DNA of 64,000 nt, from positions 1 through 64,000 of the forward strand of contig JBGCFY010000113.1 of NCBI GenBank assembly GCA_045110315.1, given 5' to 3'. Each line of letters opens with the position of its first letter. Within the stretch, counting starts at the first letter, position 1. Below are positions 1-8,803 of this stretch, one piece after another. A program made the position numbers and the translations under genes. Source of the DNA: CALFBG01 sp045110315. Its GTDB lineage: Bacteria; Bacteroidota; Bacteroidia; Chitinophagales; Saprospiraceae. The notes under the pieces were generated by a model that saw nothing but the letters and a program-made list of their open reading frames with translations, ran no database searches and was not told where the DNA came from.

Positions 1-1
1 G

Positions 2-91
2 ATTTTGACGGAAGAAAATTTTGCTTCAATTGAGGCGGAAAATGCAGGAAACCTACTGGTTTTCAAGGCTTTCCAACGAAGAGTGAAATAA
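2..91 (+). CDS. C-terminal end of an unidentified protein (cut by window start)
   Basis: An open frame enters from the left edge and runs 29 codons to a TAA at 89-91. The visible tail reads about ...ENAGNLLVFKAFQRRVK. The frame is clean while the other two forward frames close early or look non-coding, so this is probably the 3' end of a real gene. Too little is visible to assign a family. It converges on the SPOR gene at 345-1064, with a repeat element lying between them. Confidence 0.45.
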   Translation: MLTEENFASIEAENAGNLLVFKAFQRRVK

Positions 92-117
92 AATTTTCTC
101 GTCATGAATTAGTGAAT

Positions 118-285
118 TTATTAGGTGAACCTACTTAAGTAGCAAAGCAAAATGTAATTTGCCATTAAATTGTGCTTGATTTTGAGTAGAATCGAGGCAC
201 GAAAACCGCCCTAAGCCTTTGAGGCTTTGAACAACGAAGAGACTGCTCAAAAGATGATGCCAGTTAATATCTTAGTACCTAGTAA
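118..285. repeat. TIR element, long copy 1 (about 168 bp, diverged)
   Basis: This copy shares a core with 53256-53442: ACCGCCCTAAGC near 206-217 and GACTGCTCAAAAGATGATGC near 241-260. The right end (268-285, TATCTTAGTACCTAG) is a relative of the terminal repeat of the other copy. The left end (118-141) matches it in reverse complement if a 6-base insertion is allowed. It encodes no protein. An internal hairpin (AAGCC...GGCTT) sits where the other copy has a different short hairpin. It looks like a non-autonomous, MITE-like element. Confidence 0.6.
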
Positions 286-344
286 TTTAGATCAGCTTTA
301 AAACAGCTTTTCGTCACTCAAATAAATTATAGGTTACAGTGTAT

Positions 345-1064
345 TTAGTTAGCTTTACGACTAAACGCTTCAACTCCTTTAGCTTTTAAAGCTTTTACGG
401 TCGTTTTTGCCGCGGATGAAGTTGCCGTACGTTTAGCAATTAAACTATGGTACTTAGAATTTTTAAACTGCACGATTTCTGGCTTATACCCTAATTTCCG
501 TAAACGATTGCGTTCTACGCTGGCATTTGCGAAAGTACTAAATGATCCTGCAACGACGAGGTATGCGCCAGGTTTTTGCTTAGCAAGCTTTTCTTGAGGC
601 TTTTCGTACGATTTGGGTTGAGTTGTTTCTTTCCCTTTGGCTGACTTTGTGGCAACTTCGTTTGACAAAACCTCCGTCGATTTCTTTTGAGTTTCCTCGC
701 CAGTAGTAGATTCTACATTTTTGCTTTCTGTATCTGATTCCTCCGTTTCTTCTTCCAAAGCCACATCCGCAGCTTCATCTCCTTCTTCGTCTAAGTTATC
801 AAGTTCTTCTGTAGTCACTGCGCTGCTATCCTTTTCTACTCCTAGTACCGTTTCGGCAGTACTAACCAAACCATCTTTAACGTCTGTTCCCATCTCCGTA
901 ATATCTTGGGTGACTTCTTGAGCGGAAGCGGTTAAACTCGAACTCAACGTAGCTTGTTCTCCTGCATTAGCATTGTAATAGTTAATGGCTTTGTAGCCAA
1001 CAAAAATTAGCGCGACAAAAAAACATAGAATGGCAAAGCTTATGATCAGATTAATTAGTTTCAT
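345..1064 (-). CDS. SPOR domain protein, membrane-anchored
   Basis: 239 aa. A short N-terminus is followed by one hydrophobic segment (about residues 5-27), so the rest is probably periplasmic. Residues about 40-160 are rich in Glu, Ser, Thr and Lys and probably disordered. Residues about 166-238 form a SPOR domain, starting GAYLVVAGSFSTFANA and continuing through RNRLRKLGYKPEIV. SPOR domains bind denuded glycan strands of septal peptidoglycan, so a role in cell division or wall remodelling is inferred. A -7 box (TAATTTTG) lies 28 bases upstream of the ATG, supporting this start. The gene stands alone, facing a short repeat-bearing gap on its 3' side. Confidence 0.85.
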   Translation of the reverse strand: MKLINLIISFAILCFFVALIFVGYKAINYYNANAGEQATLSSSLTASAQEVTQDITEMGTDVKDGLVSTAETVLGVEKDSSAVTTEELDNLDEEGDEAADVALEEETEESDTESKNVESTTGEETQKKSTEVLSNEVATKSAKGKETTQPKSYEKPQEKLAKQKPGAYLVVAGSFSTFANASVERNRLRKLGYKPEIVQFKNSKYHSLIAKRTATSSAAKTTVKALKAKGVEAFSRKAN

Positions 1065-1092
1065 GATGTTTGTTTTAAGGTAAAGGTTCGGA

Positions 1093-1100
1093 CAAAATTA
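1093..1100 (-). promoter_or_regulatory. Bacteroidota -7 box for the SPOR gene
   Basis: Read on the minus strand this is TAATTTTG, matching TAnnTTTG. It ends 28 bases before the ATG at 1064. No clear -33 TTTG was seen at the expected distance. Confidence 0.4.
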
Positions 1101-1371
1101 AGCAATCGTTTTAAAGATTGAAAAAAATTCTCTGAGCACTTCTTGCAATTATAAAATTTCAATAAAAGATAAATTGTTAAGTCTATGTTAAAATTGACGT
1201 TACTATTTCTCTTAAGTCACGTCTAGATAGTAACAAACACGAATTTAGCTTTAGAATTTAACTAAACAAGCTTTTTTTTCAGGATTTAAGTTTTCTAATA
1301 CCCATTTACGAATTTCTAAAGCAATGCTACTTTAACCTATTTTTTTACACTTACACAAACAGACACATACT

Positions 1372-2040
1372 ATGGAAGTTTTTAAAATTGTTGAACAATC
1401 GCTGAGTAATTTTTTTAATACCGCAGCTAGTTTTTTACCGACTCTCGTTGGAGCACTAATTATTTTAATCATTGGTTGGATGATCGCAAAAATTGTAAAG
1501 TGGGTCATTCTCAAACTACTAAAGACCTTGAAATTCGATCAACTTACCAATCGGCTGGGCATTAATGACTACTTATTAAAAGGCGGCATTAAGAAAACGA
1601 GTTCGAACCTATTGGCTTCTCTAGTTTACTGGATTATCATGCTTTCCATCTTAACGGCTTTTTTCAATACCCTCGGCTTAGAAGTAGTTTCTACGCTTTT
1701 AAGTTCCGTAATTTTGTTTTTACCTAAAGTAATTGTCGCTTGCATCTTATTAGTTGTTGGAATGTATTTGGCAGAATTTGTCAGCGGCTTAGTAGTCGGT
1801 GCGCTGAAGAGTGGTGACGTTGCGAATGCAGCATTATTTGGGAATATCGCTTACAGTGCCGTCATGTTTTTCGTCTTTTCTTTCGTTCTACACCAACTAG
1901 GGATTGGTCAAGAAATTATCGAAACGGTGATTGGAATTGTACTGGGTGCGTTAGGTTTAGCCTTAGCTTTATCTTTTGGCTTGGGTGGTCGCGAATGGGC
2001 TTCTAATACTATCAATAAGTACCTCGGTAGTGGTAAATAA
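1372..2040 (+). CDS. Conserved TM-helix membrane protein (MscS-associated helix type)
   Basis: 222 aa, almost entirely membrane-embedded. Hydrophobic segments lie at about residues 21-47, 79-101, 108-136, 158-176 and 182-203. The segment FLPTLVGALIILIIGWMIAK and the later LPKVIVACILLVVGMYLAEF are the paired 'conserved TM helix' repeats found in small mechanosensitive-channel relatives. The C-terminal GxxLGALGLALALSFGLGGR stretch is typical of that family. The soluble MscS beta domain is missing, so channel activity is uncertain. It is followed by a strong hairpin terminator at 2058-2099, so it is probably monocistronic. Confidence 0.75.
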   Translation: MEVFKIVEQSLSNFFNTAASFLPTLVGALIILIIGWMIAKIVKWVILKLLKTLKFDQLTNRLGINDYLLKGGIKKTSSNLLASLVYWIIMLSILTAFFNTLGLEVVSTLLSSVILFLPKVIVACILLVVGMYLAEFVSGLVVGALKSGDVANAALFGNIAYSAVMFFVFSFVLHQLGIGQEIIETVIGIVLGALGLALALSFGLGGREWASNTINKYLGSGK

Positions 2041-2057
2041 ACGAACCCTATGCTCCG

Positions 2058-2099
2058 CGAAGGTTTAAATTTCCTTGAATTAGAAAATTTAAACCTTCG
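2058..2099 (+). terminator. Hairpin terminator after the TM-helix gene
   Basis: A perfect 15-bp stem (2058-2072 with 2085-2099) closes a 12-base loop, 18 bases after the stop codon. The region downstream is T-rich. Confidence 0.75.
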
Positions 2100-2137
2100 T
2101 TTACAAGCTTTTTCATAATTGTAATTTATATAGACTT

Positions 2138-2189
2138 AAGTAGTTCACCGCTTGGCCGCAACACCAAGTATCGTGAGCTACTTTTTTTT
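2138..2189 (+). terminator. Second, nested hairpin with T-run
   Basis: The outer stem pairs 2138-2148 with 2173-2183 (one G-U pair). An inner stem CTTGG/CCAAG pairs 2151-2155 with 2164-2168. Eight T residues follow on the plus strand. It is probably a back-up terminator protecting the converging gene at 2274-3686. Confidence 0.6.
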
Positions 2190-2273
2190 GTGCTAATCAT
2201 TGATACTTTTCCAAACTGTTTAAACTAGAAAATGCCCTTGTTTAATACATTTGCCTCTTTTCTTTTATCAATG

Positions 2274-3686
2274 CTATGCCGTTTTCCGTTTTAACTTCAG
2301 GGCAATCATTTCCCACAAATGCTGAAAAGGAATCATTTCAAAGGCTAAACTATCTCCAAGTGCTAAGGGCATTGTCTCCAAAAATTGAAGTTGATTTGCC
2401 ACGCGATGTTCTACGCGCGTCAGATCAAAATCGGCCTTAGCTAGGGTAATTAATATTTTCAGGAACTGATTGGCACGCTTAGAGCCGGGCAACTTAAGGT
2501 ATTGTGGCAGTTCCTTTTCTAGTCGCTGCACTTCGGCGATAAAATCATTTTGACCTTGTACGAGAACAACGAGTAATCTAGCGATGAGTACATTCTGGTT
2601 ATCTATTTCATTTTCTGTTTCTAGCAAAAATTTTCCGATGCGAAAGCGACTAGAAGATAAATGTCCTTTTTTAGAAAGGAAATACAAGTACGCTTCAATG
2701 ATCGAGAATTGTTTTTGAATAAAATAGAACTTACAATTTCGGTTAGCGCGATAATGTTCGAAAGCTGTATCGTAATCTCCAGCGTGAAGCGCATTGATGC
2801 AGATATGTAATTTTGAAACGAAATAGTTGGGCGTAAAGCGGGAGGCGAAAGTTAAGCCTCTCTCAAAACTTTGTTTCGCTTCTACAAACCTTTCTAAGGT
2901 CATTAAAGCTACTCCTTTTTTATCGTGGAAAAACTTTATCTGGGAAATATTAACCCCCTTTCGTTTTTCGAATAGGAGAAGTGCCTGATTACTTTTTTCA
3001 ATTACTTCTTCGTATTTTTTGCCATAGACACCAGCGTGTACCTGCATTAAAGCGGTCAGCACTTGACAAAGAATTGATTTGCCCGCCAATGCATTAACTT
3101 TTTCTAGGATATCATACACTTCGCTAACCGTAATTGTCTTTCCTTTATTTACTTTGGCAACGAGCTGTAAATAGTATCGTTCTACCTTTTTTTCAATTAA
3201 ATAATTTTGAGTGTATAATTCAACTTCATCGGCATACTTATTGGCTAGCTTTACATTGGTTTGATAATGCGCCGCATCTTTGTGTAAGATACTTGCTAAT
3301 TCACAAGCCATGTGGGTAAATTCATACTCTATCGCTATTTTATAGGATTTCTTAATTAAACGAATACCCTCCGAACGAATGCCAGCGTTCAAGAATTTTT
3401 TTCCTAATACAAAATCTTTTTGACAATGCTCTAACTTTTTGACCAGCGCATTAGATTCACTATTACTACTTACAATCGCTAAAGATTGTAATACCCTTAA
3501 TGATTTAGATTTTAAATTATTATAGTAGCTCCTGTCTTTACCTTCTTTGCAAACCTGTTGGATCAAAGCTTCTTCCGAAGCAAAGTTTCCTTCTTTTACA
3601 ATTTTTGTAAAATCTGCAACTTTTCCACTCAACCGATTTAACAAATTAGGTTCAATAATTGACAAGTAAGATTTTATTTCCTTCAT
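2274..3686 (-). CDS. Helical-repeat (TPR-like) protein of unknown function
   Basis: 470 aa, soluble, no signal peptide or membrane segment. It is rich in Leu, Ala, Lys and aromatic residues with the periodicity of alpha-helical hairpins. Segments such as KGVALMTLERFVEAKQSFER (about residues 255-275) look like degenerate TPR units. The N-terminus (about 1-75) resembles a separate helical head. The protein at 16596-18041 has similar length and overall make-up, though I cannot claim homology without alignment. No catalytic motif is visible. Proteins of this type recur in Saprospiria genomes as hypotheticals. A scaffold role is possible but unproven. Confidence 0.65.
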   Translation of the reverse strand: MKEIKSYLSIIEPNLLNRLSGKVADFTKIVKEGNFASEEALIQQVCKEGKDRSYYNNLKSKSLRVLQSLAIVSSNSESNALVKKLEHCQKDFVLGKKFLNAGIRSEGIRLIKKSYKIAIEYEFTHMACELASILHKDAAHYQTNVKLANKYADEVELYTQNYLIEKKVERYYLQLVAKVNKGKTITVSEVYDILEKVNALAGKSILCQVLTALMQVHAGVYGKKYEEVIEKSNQALLLFEKRKGVNISQIKFFHDKKGVALMTLERFVEAKQSFERGLTFASRFTPNYFVSKLHICINALHAGDYDTAFEHYRANRNCKFYFIQKQFSIIEAYLYFLSKKGHLSSSRFRIGKFLLETENEIDNQNVLIARLLVVLVQGQNDFIAEVQRLEKELPQYLKLPGSKRANQFLKILITLAKADFDLTRVEHRVANQLQFLETMPLALGDSLAFEMIPFQHLWEMIALKLKRKTA

Positions 3687-3852
3687 AACTTATTATTGTT
3701 AGTAACCATAACTCCCTGATATTTAATAGAAATATAGTGCTTTTTTCTTACAACACCGTGTTTTGGGTCGATATTTTCCGTATTTTTATACTGTATTTAT
3801 AACCTATTATCAGTATTTATAATCTATTTTTTATTCATTAAAAATTAATACC

Positions 3853-3978
3853 ATGAAACGGAAGTCTATTACTAAACTAGCAAAATTGGAGATTCTTACA
3901 AACGACGAGCAAAAAAACATCAAAGGTGGTCAAGATCAGAAGAAAAAAACTATCGTCGAAAATGATGTATTCATTTAA
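3853..3978 (+). CDS. Small peptide with double-glycine leader (RiPP/bacteriocin-like precursor)
   Basis: 41 aa. The first 26 residues follow the pattern of Bacteroidota GG-type natural-product precursors: a basic start, KLAKLEILTNDEQKNIKGG, with the leader ending in Gly-Gly at residues 25-26. The remaining 15 residues (QDQKKKTIVENDVFI) would be the mature peptide. It contains no Cys, Ser or aromatic cluster beyond one Phe, so it is an odd RiPP core. A decayed tandem copy follows at 4080-4150. A hairpin lies just after the stop (4000-4008 with 4026-4034), and a T-run terminator lies at 4371-4401. No C39 peptidase-ABC transporter or modifying enzyme is adjacent. Confidence 0.65.
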   Translation: MKRKSITKLAKLEILTNDEQKNIKGGQDQKKKTIVENDVFI

Positions 3979-4079
3979 AATCTCTTCCCTATAAACCGGA
4001 ACATTCTCGGTGATTAGTCTGCATTGAGAATGTTTAATACACTTTTAGTTTAAAAAATTAGCATCCACAGAAAAAATAC

Positions 4080-4150
4080 ATTGCTAAATTAACAAACTTG
4101 AAGATTCTTACAAAAGACGGATAATAAAATATCAAAAGTGGATCTAATAT
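4080..4150 (+). pseudogene. Decayed copy of the double-glycine peptide gene
   Basis: Aligned without gaps to the intact gene at 3883-3954, this stretch translates as IAKLTNLKILTKDG, two stop codons (4122-4127), then NIKSGSN. The intact copy reads ITKLAKLEILTNDE-QK-NIKGGQD. Gly-Gly has become Ser-Gly. Upstream, DNA similarity continues from about 4065, but the ATG is lost (ACA in its place) and two bases are missing. This is a tandem duplication that has lost function. Confidence 0.7.
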
Positions 4151-4370
4151 TAGGTCTACGGAAATAAGATTCATTGTAATTGATGCGAATATAGTATCGT
4201 CAATAAGTAAGCTTGGTGAATACTTTACCTTCTTACAATTTTACAACTACACCGAATAAAAGACTTTTATAATGAATCATTCAAATAATTAAATTTCTAA
4301 TATGGACTTGAGCTAAGTTCTTTACGAACTTATTGGCATGACAAAACAGCGCTTTTTCCATAAATACTTG

Positions 4371-4401
4371 AAACCTTGATGACATTTGTTCGTCAAGGTT
4401 T
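4371..4401 (+). terminator. Rho-independent terminator
   Basis: Stem 4371-4379 pairs with 4393-4401 and is followed by a run of T. It would end plus-strand transcripts coming from the small peptide gene. Confidence 0.7.
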
Positions 4402-4408
4402 TTTTTAT

Positions 4409-4420
4409 GAAGTTGTTTAA
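4409..4420 (+). repeat. GAAGTTG-motif copy (variant)
   Basis: GAAGTTGTTTAA, a variant of the dispersed intergenic motif described in the findings. Confidence 0.4.
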
Positions 4421-4473
4421 TATTTAACCTAATATTGAACTCAAAATTCCATCTATCTCGAAACCTTTCTTAT

Positions 4474-5199
4474 TCAATAAATCTCTTCCAACGCATCGCG
4501 CTCAATCTTAATAACCAATTCGATGATCTGTTTTTGATCTTCGGGCTCGTAGCTAGAAAAAATAGCATCGCCTTCTTGAATGATCTCCATTCCGATTTCC
4601 AAGCCTTTCACTTCTTCTGCCGAATAGACTTTAGGGCGTTTCTTCATTTTCTTAATCAAATGTTTTACAATCTCTAAGACTTTCTTAACGAGCACTCGAT
4701 TGTGCAGAGTTTCAAAAAGAGATTGGCTACTATCAATAAAATCTTCAACGTCCGCTTTATCCAACGCACGAATGAATTTGTAGATTTCAGTTGCTTCAAA
4801 AGGAGGTTTTTCCTGAAGTACAAGTGCTTGGGTCACTAGCTTATCTTCAAAATCGTTAACTGTTTTGAACGAGCGTAAAGCTTTTAGTCCAGTATTTAAA
4901 ATCTGTGGTAAATGTCTCCCATATTTGAAGAGTAACATGGCAGAATCTAGCAAAATCCGGATGAGCTTACTCGGATCTTTGATGTAATTGTCAAGGTGTT
5001 CAAAGGCGGCGTTAAGTTCTTCTCTTTTCTCTGGAGAAGGATAGAGGTGCTCTAGTAAAAAGTTGCGAATTTCGGCAATCCGTTCTTCGTGAAACTGTGT
5101 CGGCAGGTCGTATTTTTCAGCGAGGCGCTCGTAGTCATATCTCGTTTCGATCACGTGGCGATAGCCTATAATCACGCCTTTTAAAATTTTCTTTTCCAT
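4474..5199 (-). CDS. Unknown helical protein, operon partner of the helicase
   Basis: 241 aa, soluble, predicted mostly alpha-helical, with many charged residues and no signal peptide. I do not recognise the family. Its start lies 57 bases after the stop of the UvrD/AddA-like helicase (5257-8514) on the same strand, so the two are probably co-transcribed. Visible features are a helix-rich middle (about residues 80-130) and a basic patch KHLIKKMKKRPKVYS (about 183-197). A role linked to DNA repair is an inference from position only. It is not an AddB-like nuclease: no Cys cluster or PD-(D/E)XK motif is present. Confidence 0.6.
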   Translation of the reverse strand: MEKKILKGVIIGYRHVIETRYDYERLAEKYDLPTQFHEERIAEIRNFLLEHLYPSPEKREELNAAFEHLDNYIKDPSKLIRILLDSAMLLFKYGRHLPQILNTGLKALRSFKTVNDFEDKLVTQALVLQEKPPFEATEIYKFIRALDKADVEDFIDSSQSLFETLHNRVLVKKVLEIVKHLIKKMKKRPKVYSAEEVKGLEIGMEIIQEGDAIFSSYEPEDQKQIIELVIKIERDALEEIY

Positions 5200-5256
5200 C
5201 TGTTCAATCTGGTCTATTTGAAAACAACTTTTTTCTATAACGGTACCAACAGCGTA

Positions 5257-8200
5257 CTAGTTCGCAAAAATAGTATCCGTAATTTTTAGTTCGACCAAAT
5301 TCGCCGTTAGGACGAAATGGACATAGGTATCAACAGTTTCTGTTTGAAAAATGTTTCGGAGTGCCTTCTTCGCCAAAAACATCCATCCTCCCAAGTCCAA
5401 ACTTTTCTGTTTCCACTTTTTTTGTGCGCCCGTAAAAGCGCTGTGCTGAATCAAAACGTATCCCCGTTCCGTTTTAAAAATAAAATCAATCATCGTTTCA
5501 AATAATCGACCTTGCCAGTGTACTTGCACCGGATATTTTCGGTATACTTTTTCTATCTTAAAATTAGCTTGCAAGTGTTGTTCAAAACTATGCGTCGCTT
5601 GCAGCAAGTTCATCGCTTCCACAAAATCATCTACCTCGTAGCGCACCAATAAATCGCGCGCCATCATCAATCGTTCTTCCGATTCGTACTCGGTCGGAAA
5701 GTCTGCCGTAAAAAAAGCTTTTGTGGCCTTGGCAATTTTAGCTAAATCCAAATCCTTTTTCAACTTCATCGGCGGATGATACTGCGCAACTTTACCCAAC
5801 TTCGTCTCGTAAGCACCGCTTTCGGCTAAGTTCTCTTTCGTCACATCAATGTGATAAGCCACTTCTTCTTTTTTCCCCTCCCGCGCACTCGAAAATGGAA
5901 TCGAGTTTTCCGTGATTTCTGCCCAACCAAAGTCTTTTGGATAAATGTCTACTCGTGGCTCAATATTCACAAAATTGTTTTCCCACTCCCAAGGACTTTC
6001 GTGCGAACTTGCATCTAAGGTGGGATGATCTTCTTCTCCTTGGTGCCAAACCCGATTCAACCACTTACTCGATTTTCCACGCGTTGGAAAAATTAAATAA
6101 TCTCTTGCTCGGGTAATACCTACATACAATAAACGGGCTTCTTCCGCTAAGGCTTGCTCGTGTACTGCTGCCTTCGCAGGACTTGCGTCAAGTCGTTCCA
6201 TTAGCTTCGTTCCCGACTTTTGATCCGCATAAGGATTTACCCAATAGCGTAACCAACGGTTCCCCAAGACGTTGCTCAAATCAACTTCCTCCGTTTCAGA
6301 AACAATGCTAATGCCAAAGATTTGTTCCCGTAACGTACCTTCTAAACTATGACAAATTACAATCGGCCATTCCAAGCCTTTACTACGATGATAAGTCAAG
6401 ACATTAACCGCGTCGATTCCTTCGCCAGAACCTTGCATATCTTCTCCTTTGTTCCCCAACTCATTCAACCACAATAAGAATCCGCCCAAAGACGCCGCGG
6501 TGTGCAAACGATTACAATTTTCTTCATATTGTAACGCCAACTTCCGCAACATATCGACATTGGCTAATCGCTGGTTTACCTTTCCCCACTGTGCAATAAT
6601 TCTTCTCAAATCCAGTTCTTCGATGACGAGGTTAAGAATTTCTGTACTCGACAACTCCAAGACTTCTCGTCTCAATTCGTTTAGTTTCTCAATGATCTCA
6701 AACTGATCTGCCCACCAAGCACCTCTTTTATTTTCGCCAGCATTTGCTGCTAAATATTGCAAGCGATCTTTAATAATATTTTCTGTTTCTTCGTTTGCCG
6801 CTAGTTTTAGTATTTCTGCTACGGAGAGTGCATCCGTTTTATTTAAAATAAATTTCAAACAAGCCAAAATCAAAGTAGATTCCGCCGTAGCGAGTAAGCC
6901 ATTTCGTGCGATGGCCGCTTTCAGCCCCGTGCGATGAAGTGCTTCTGCAACGAGTAAACACTCTGCGTTCGACCGACACAATACGGCAATATCGCCGGGT
7001 TTTGCTTTGCGATAATCTTTCTCTCCTTTCGGTAAAATCCAGCAGCCTTCTTCCAACATTTTTTCAATAGAAACGGCGATACAGTTTTCCATCCAAGGTC
7101 TCCCGGGTAAACGTTTCCCTCCTCCTTCAAATTCAAAATGCCAATGCATCAACGCATCGCCCATGTTGATGGGTTCGTCCGTTTTATTTTGAGTTTCGGT
7201 GGTGGCTTTTTTTCTTCGTTTAGCTTTTAAGGCTACTTGATCGGCTGGAATGTTTGGAAAAGCTTTGGTAAAAAGTGCATTCGTGGCGTACACAATATCT
7301 TCTCGCGAACGCCAAGAATAAATTTGAATATCTTCTGGTTTCACGCCACCATTTTGTGAAATGATCGCTTGCATCAACTTTGGATCAGCCCCTCTAAACC
7401 CATAGATGGATTGCTTCGGGTCGCCAACCCAAATCGAATGTTTCGCAATCTGCGATAACTTCAAAAATATTTCTAATTGAATGGGATTCGTATCCTGAAA
7501 TTCATCCACCATCAATAAGTCCAATTCTTCCTTGAGGACTTCCTGTACTTGTGGATGATCGAGCAAACGTTTTACCTGACTTTCCATGTCAATGTAATCG
7601 ATCAAACCTCGCTGTTGCTTGTACGCCTCGTACTCGTTGATCGCTTCGATGGCAATATCAAAAATACTATTGATGAAATCTTGGACGTCTTGATGAAAGG
7701 CAGGATTCGTTTCGTGCGTTTGCGCAAATTCTACGAGCGCTGCCACATCTTCTCTACTTTTGGCACCCACTTTTATTTTGGAGATTTTCACCCATTCGTG
7801 CCAGTTGAGTTTAGTTTTAAATTTCAGGGTATTTTGAAATCCTCGGAGTACGTTGATTGCCGTCTGCGTTACTTTTGTTTCGTCCTCATTGTTTTGCAAT
7901 CGCTCGATGGTCTCTGCCAACTGATGATTCAATTCTGCGTAAAATACTTCTTCTGTTTTTTTGGATGCTTTCGCTAAAAACTTTTGGAAATGTTCGAAGG
8001 AAAGCCGTTTACTTTTTTCGAGCACTTCGATTGAGAAGTCATTTGCTCTAGCAACATCGGTTAAGTTTTTGACTTCCGTTCGCCAATCGTACCGTTCTTT
8101 TTTCGTCAAGCCCAAACGGTCACTGAGGCTTTCCATTTGTCGGATGCGTTGCGCATTAAGTACCGTTGCTAAAGATTTATTAAATAGACTTTGTTGGTCT

Positions 8201-8514
8201 TCGTCCGCAATGATATCCACTACGGGAGAAACCCCCGCTTCGAAGGCAAAACGTCGTAAGAGTTTCACTCCGAGTCCATGTACGGTTCCAATGAGCGCAT
8301 TACTTAAATCATCCGCTGCGGCGTTGAGGCCTTCTTCTAACAATCTTACGCGCACGCGCTCTTGCAATTCTGCCGCTGCTTTTTTGGTAAAGGTGGTGGC
8401 AATAATTCCGCTGGCACGGACATCCGTTTTGAGTAAGGCAACCATCTCTTCGGTCAACCGATACGTTTTGCCACTTCCGGCGCCCGCAGAGATTATTTTC
8501 AGCTTAAGTTTCAT
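5257..8514 (-). CDS. AddA/RecB-like UvrD-family helicase with degenerate nuclease domain
   Basis: 1085 aa superfamily 1A DNA helicase. Walker A GAGSGKT lies at residues 11-17. Walker B with DEFQDT is at about 335, GDPKQSIYGFRGAD at about 368-381, TYHRSKGLEW at about 706 and LLYVGITRARD at about 800. These are helicase motifs I, II, III, V and VI. The length and a C-terminal segment (about 1000-1060) match the RecB/AddA nuclease fold. There the usual IDHKSFPG-type catalytic motif reads IQHSAFTG, so the catalytic Asp and Lys are missing, although the earlier Asp (MIDFIF) remains. The enzyme probably unwinds DNA ends for recombinational repair but may not cut. The partner gene lies directly downstream at 4474-5199, and no AddB gene is adjacent. 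Confidence 0.85.
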   Translation of the reverse strand: MKLKLKIISAGAGSGKTYRLTEEMVALLKTDVRASGIIATTFTKKAAAELQERVRVRLLEEGLNAAADDLSNALIGTVHGLGVKLLRRFAFEAGVSPVVDIIADEDQQSLFNKSLATVLNAQRIRQMESLSDRLGLTKKERYDWRTEVKNLTDVARANDFSIEVLEKSKRLSFEHFQKFLAKASKKTEEVFYAELNHQLAETIERLQNNEDETKVTQTAINVLRGFQNTLKFKTKLNWHEWVKISKIKVGAKSREDVAALVEFAQTHETNPAFHQDVQDFINSIFDIAIEAINEYEAYKQQRGLIDYIDMESQVKRLLDHPQVQEVLKEELDLLMVDEFQDTNPIQLEIFLKLSQIAKHSIWVGDPKQSIYGFRGADPKLMQAIISQNGGVKPEDIQIYSWRSREDIVYATNALFTKAFPNIPADQVALKAKRRKKATTETQNKTDEPINMGDALMHWHFEFEGGGKRLPGRPWMENCIAVSIEKMLEEGCWILPKGEKDYRKAKPGDIAVLCRSNAECLLVAEALHRTGLKAAIARNGLLATAESTLILACLKFILNKTDALSVAEILKLAANEETENIIKDRLQYLAANAGENKRGAWWADQFEIIEKLNELRREVLELSSTEILNLVIEELDLRRIIAQWGKVNQRLANVDMLRKLALQYEENCNRLHTAASLGGFLLWLNELGNKGEDMQGSGEGIDAVNVLTYHRSKGLEWPIVICHSLEGTLREQIFGISIVSETEEVDLSNVLGNRWLRYWVNPYADQKSGTKLMERLDASPAKAAVHEQALAEEARLLYVGITRARDYLIFPTRGKSSKWLNRVWHQGEEDHPTLDASSHESPWEWENNFVNIEPRVDIYPKDFGWAEITENSIPFSSAREGKKEEVAYHIDVTKENLAESGAYETKLGKVAQYHPPMKLKKDLDLAKIAKATKAFFTADFPTEYESEERLMMARDLLVRYEVDDFVEAMNLLQATHSFEQHLQANFKIEKVYRKYPVQVHWQGRLFETMIDFIFKTERGYVLIQHSAFTGAQKKWKQKSLDLGGWMFLAKKALRNIFQTETVDTYVHFVLTANLVELKITDTIFAN

Positions 8515-8803
8515 GAATTGAATGCTTAGTTTGTTTGTCTATTTTCTTACGTTTCTTTGGTAAGAAAAATTTGTTGCTTGCTGCGTACGCTAGGAGTTTG
8601 ATTGACGCTAGCGGAAGTTGAATTTTGTCATTTTCTCCTATCAGCAGCAGACAAAATCGTAGGCTTTTTTCTGGGCTAAAAAGTGAAGTTGGCAGTATAT
8701 ATTTCAATGCGCCTATTTTTACAAAACTATGCGTTTTAGCAAAGCTTTTCCCCTAATTCAAAACTTCCGCAAAAGTACTTCGCAATTGATTACTCCTCTT
8801 TGT

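Noticed and set aside
7549..7977. 142-codon plus-strand frame opposite the helicase gene
   Set aside because: It is a shadow of the strongly conserved helicase on the other strand and has no family-like features.
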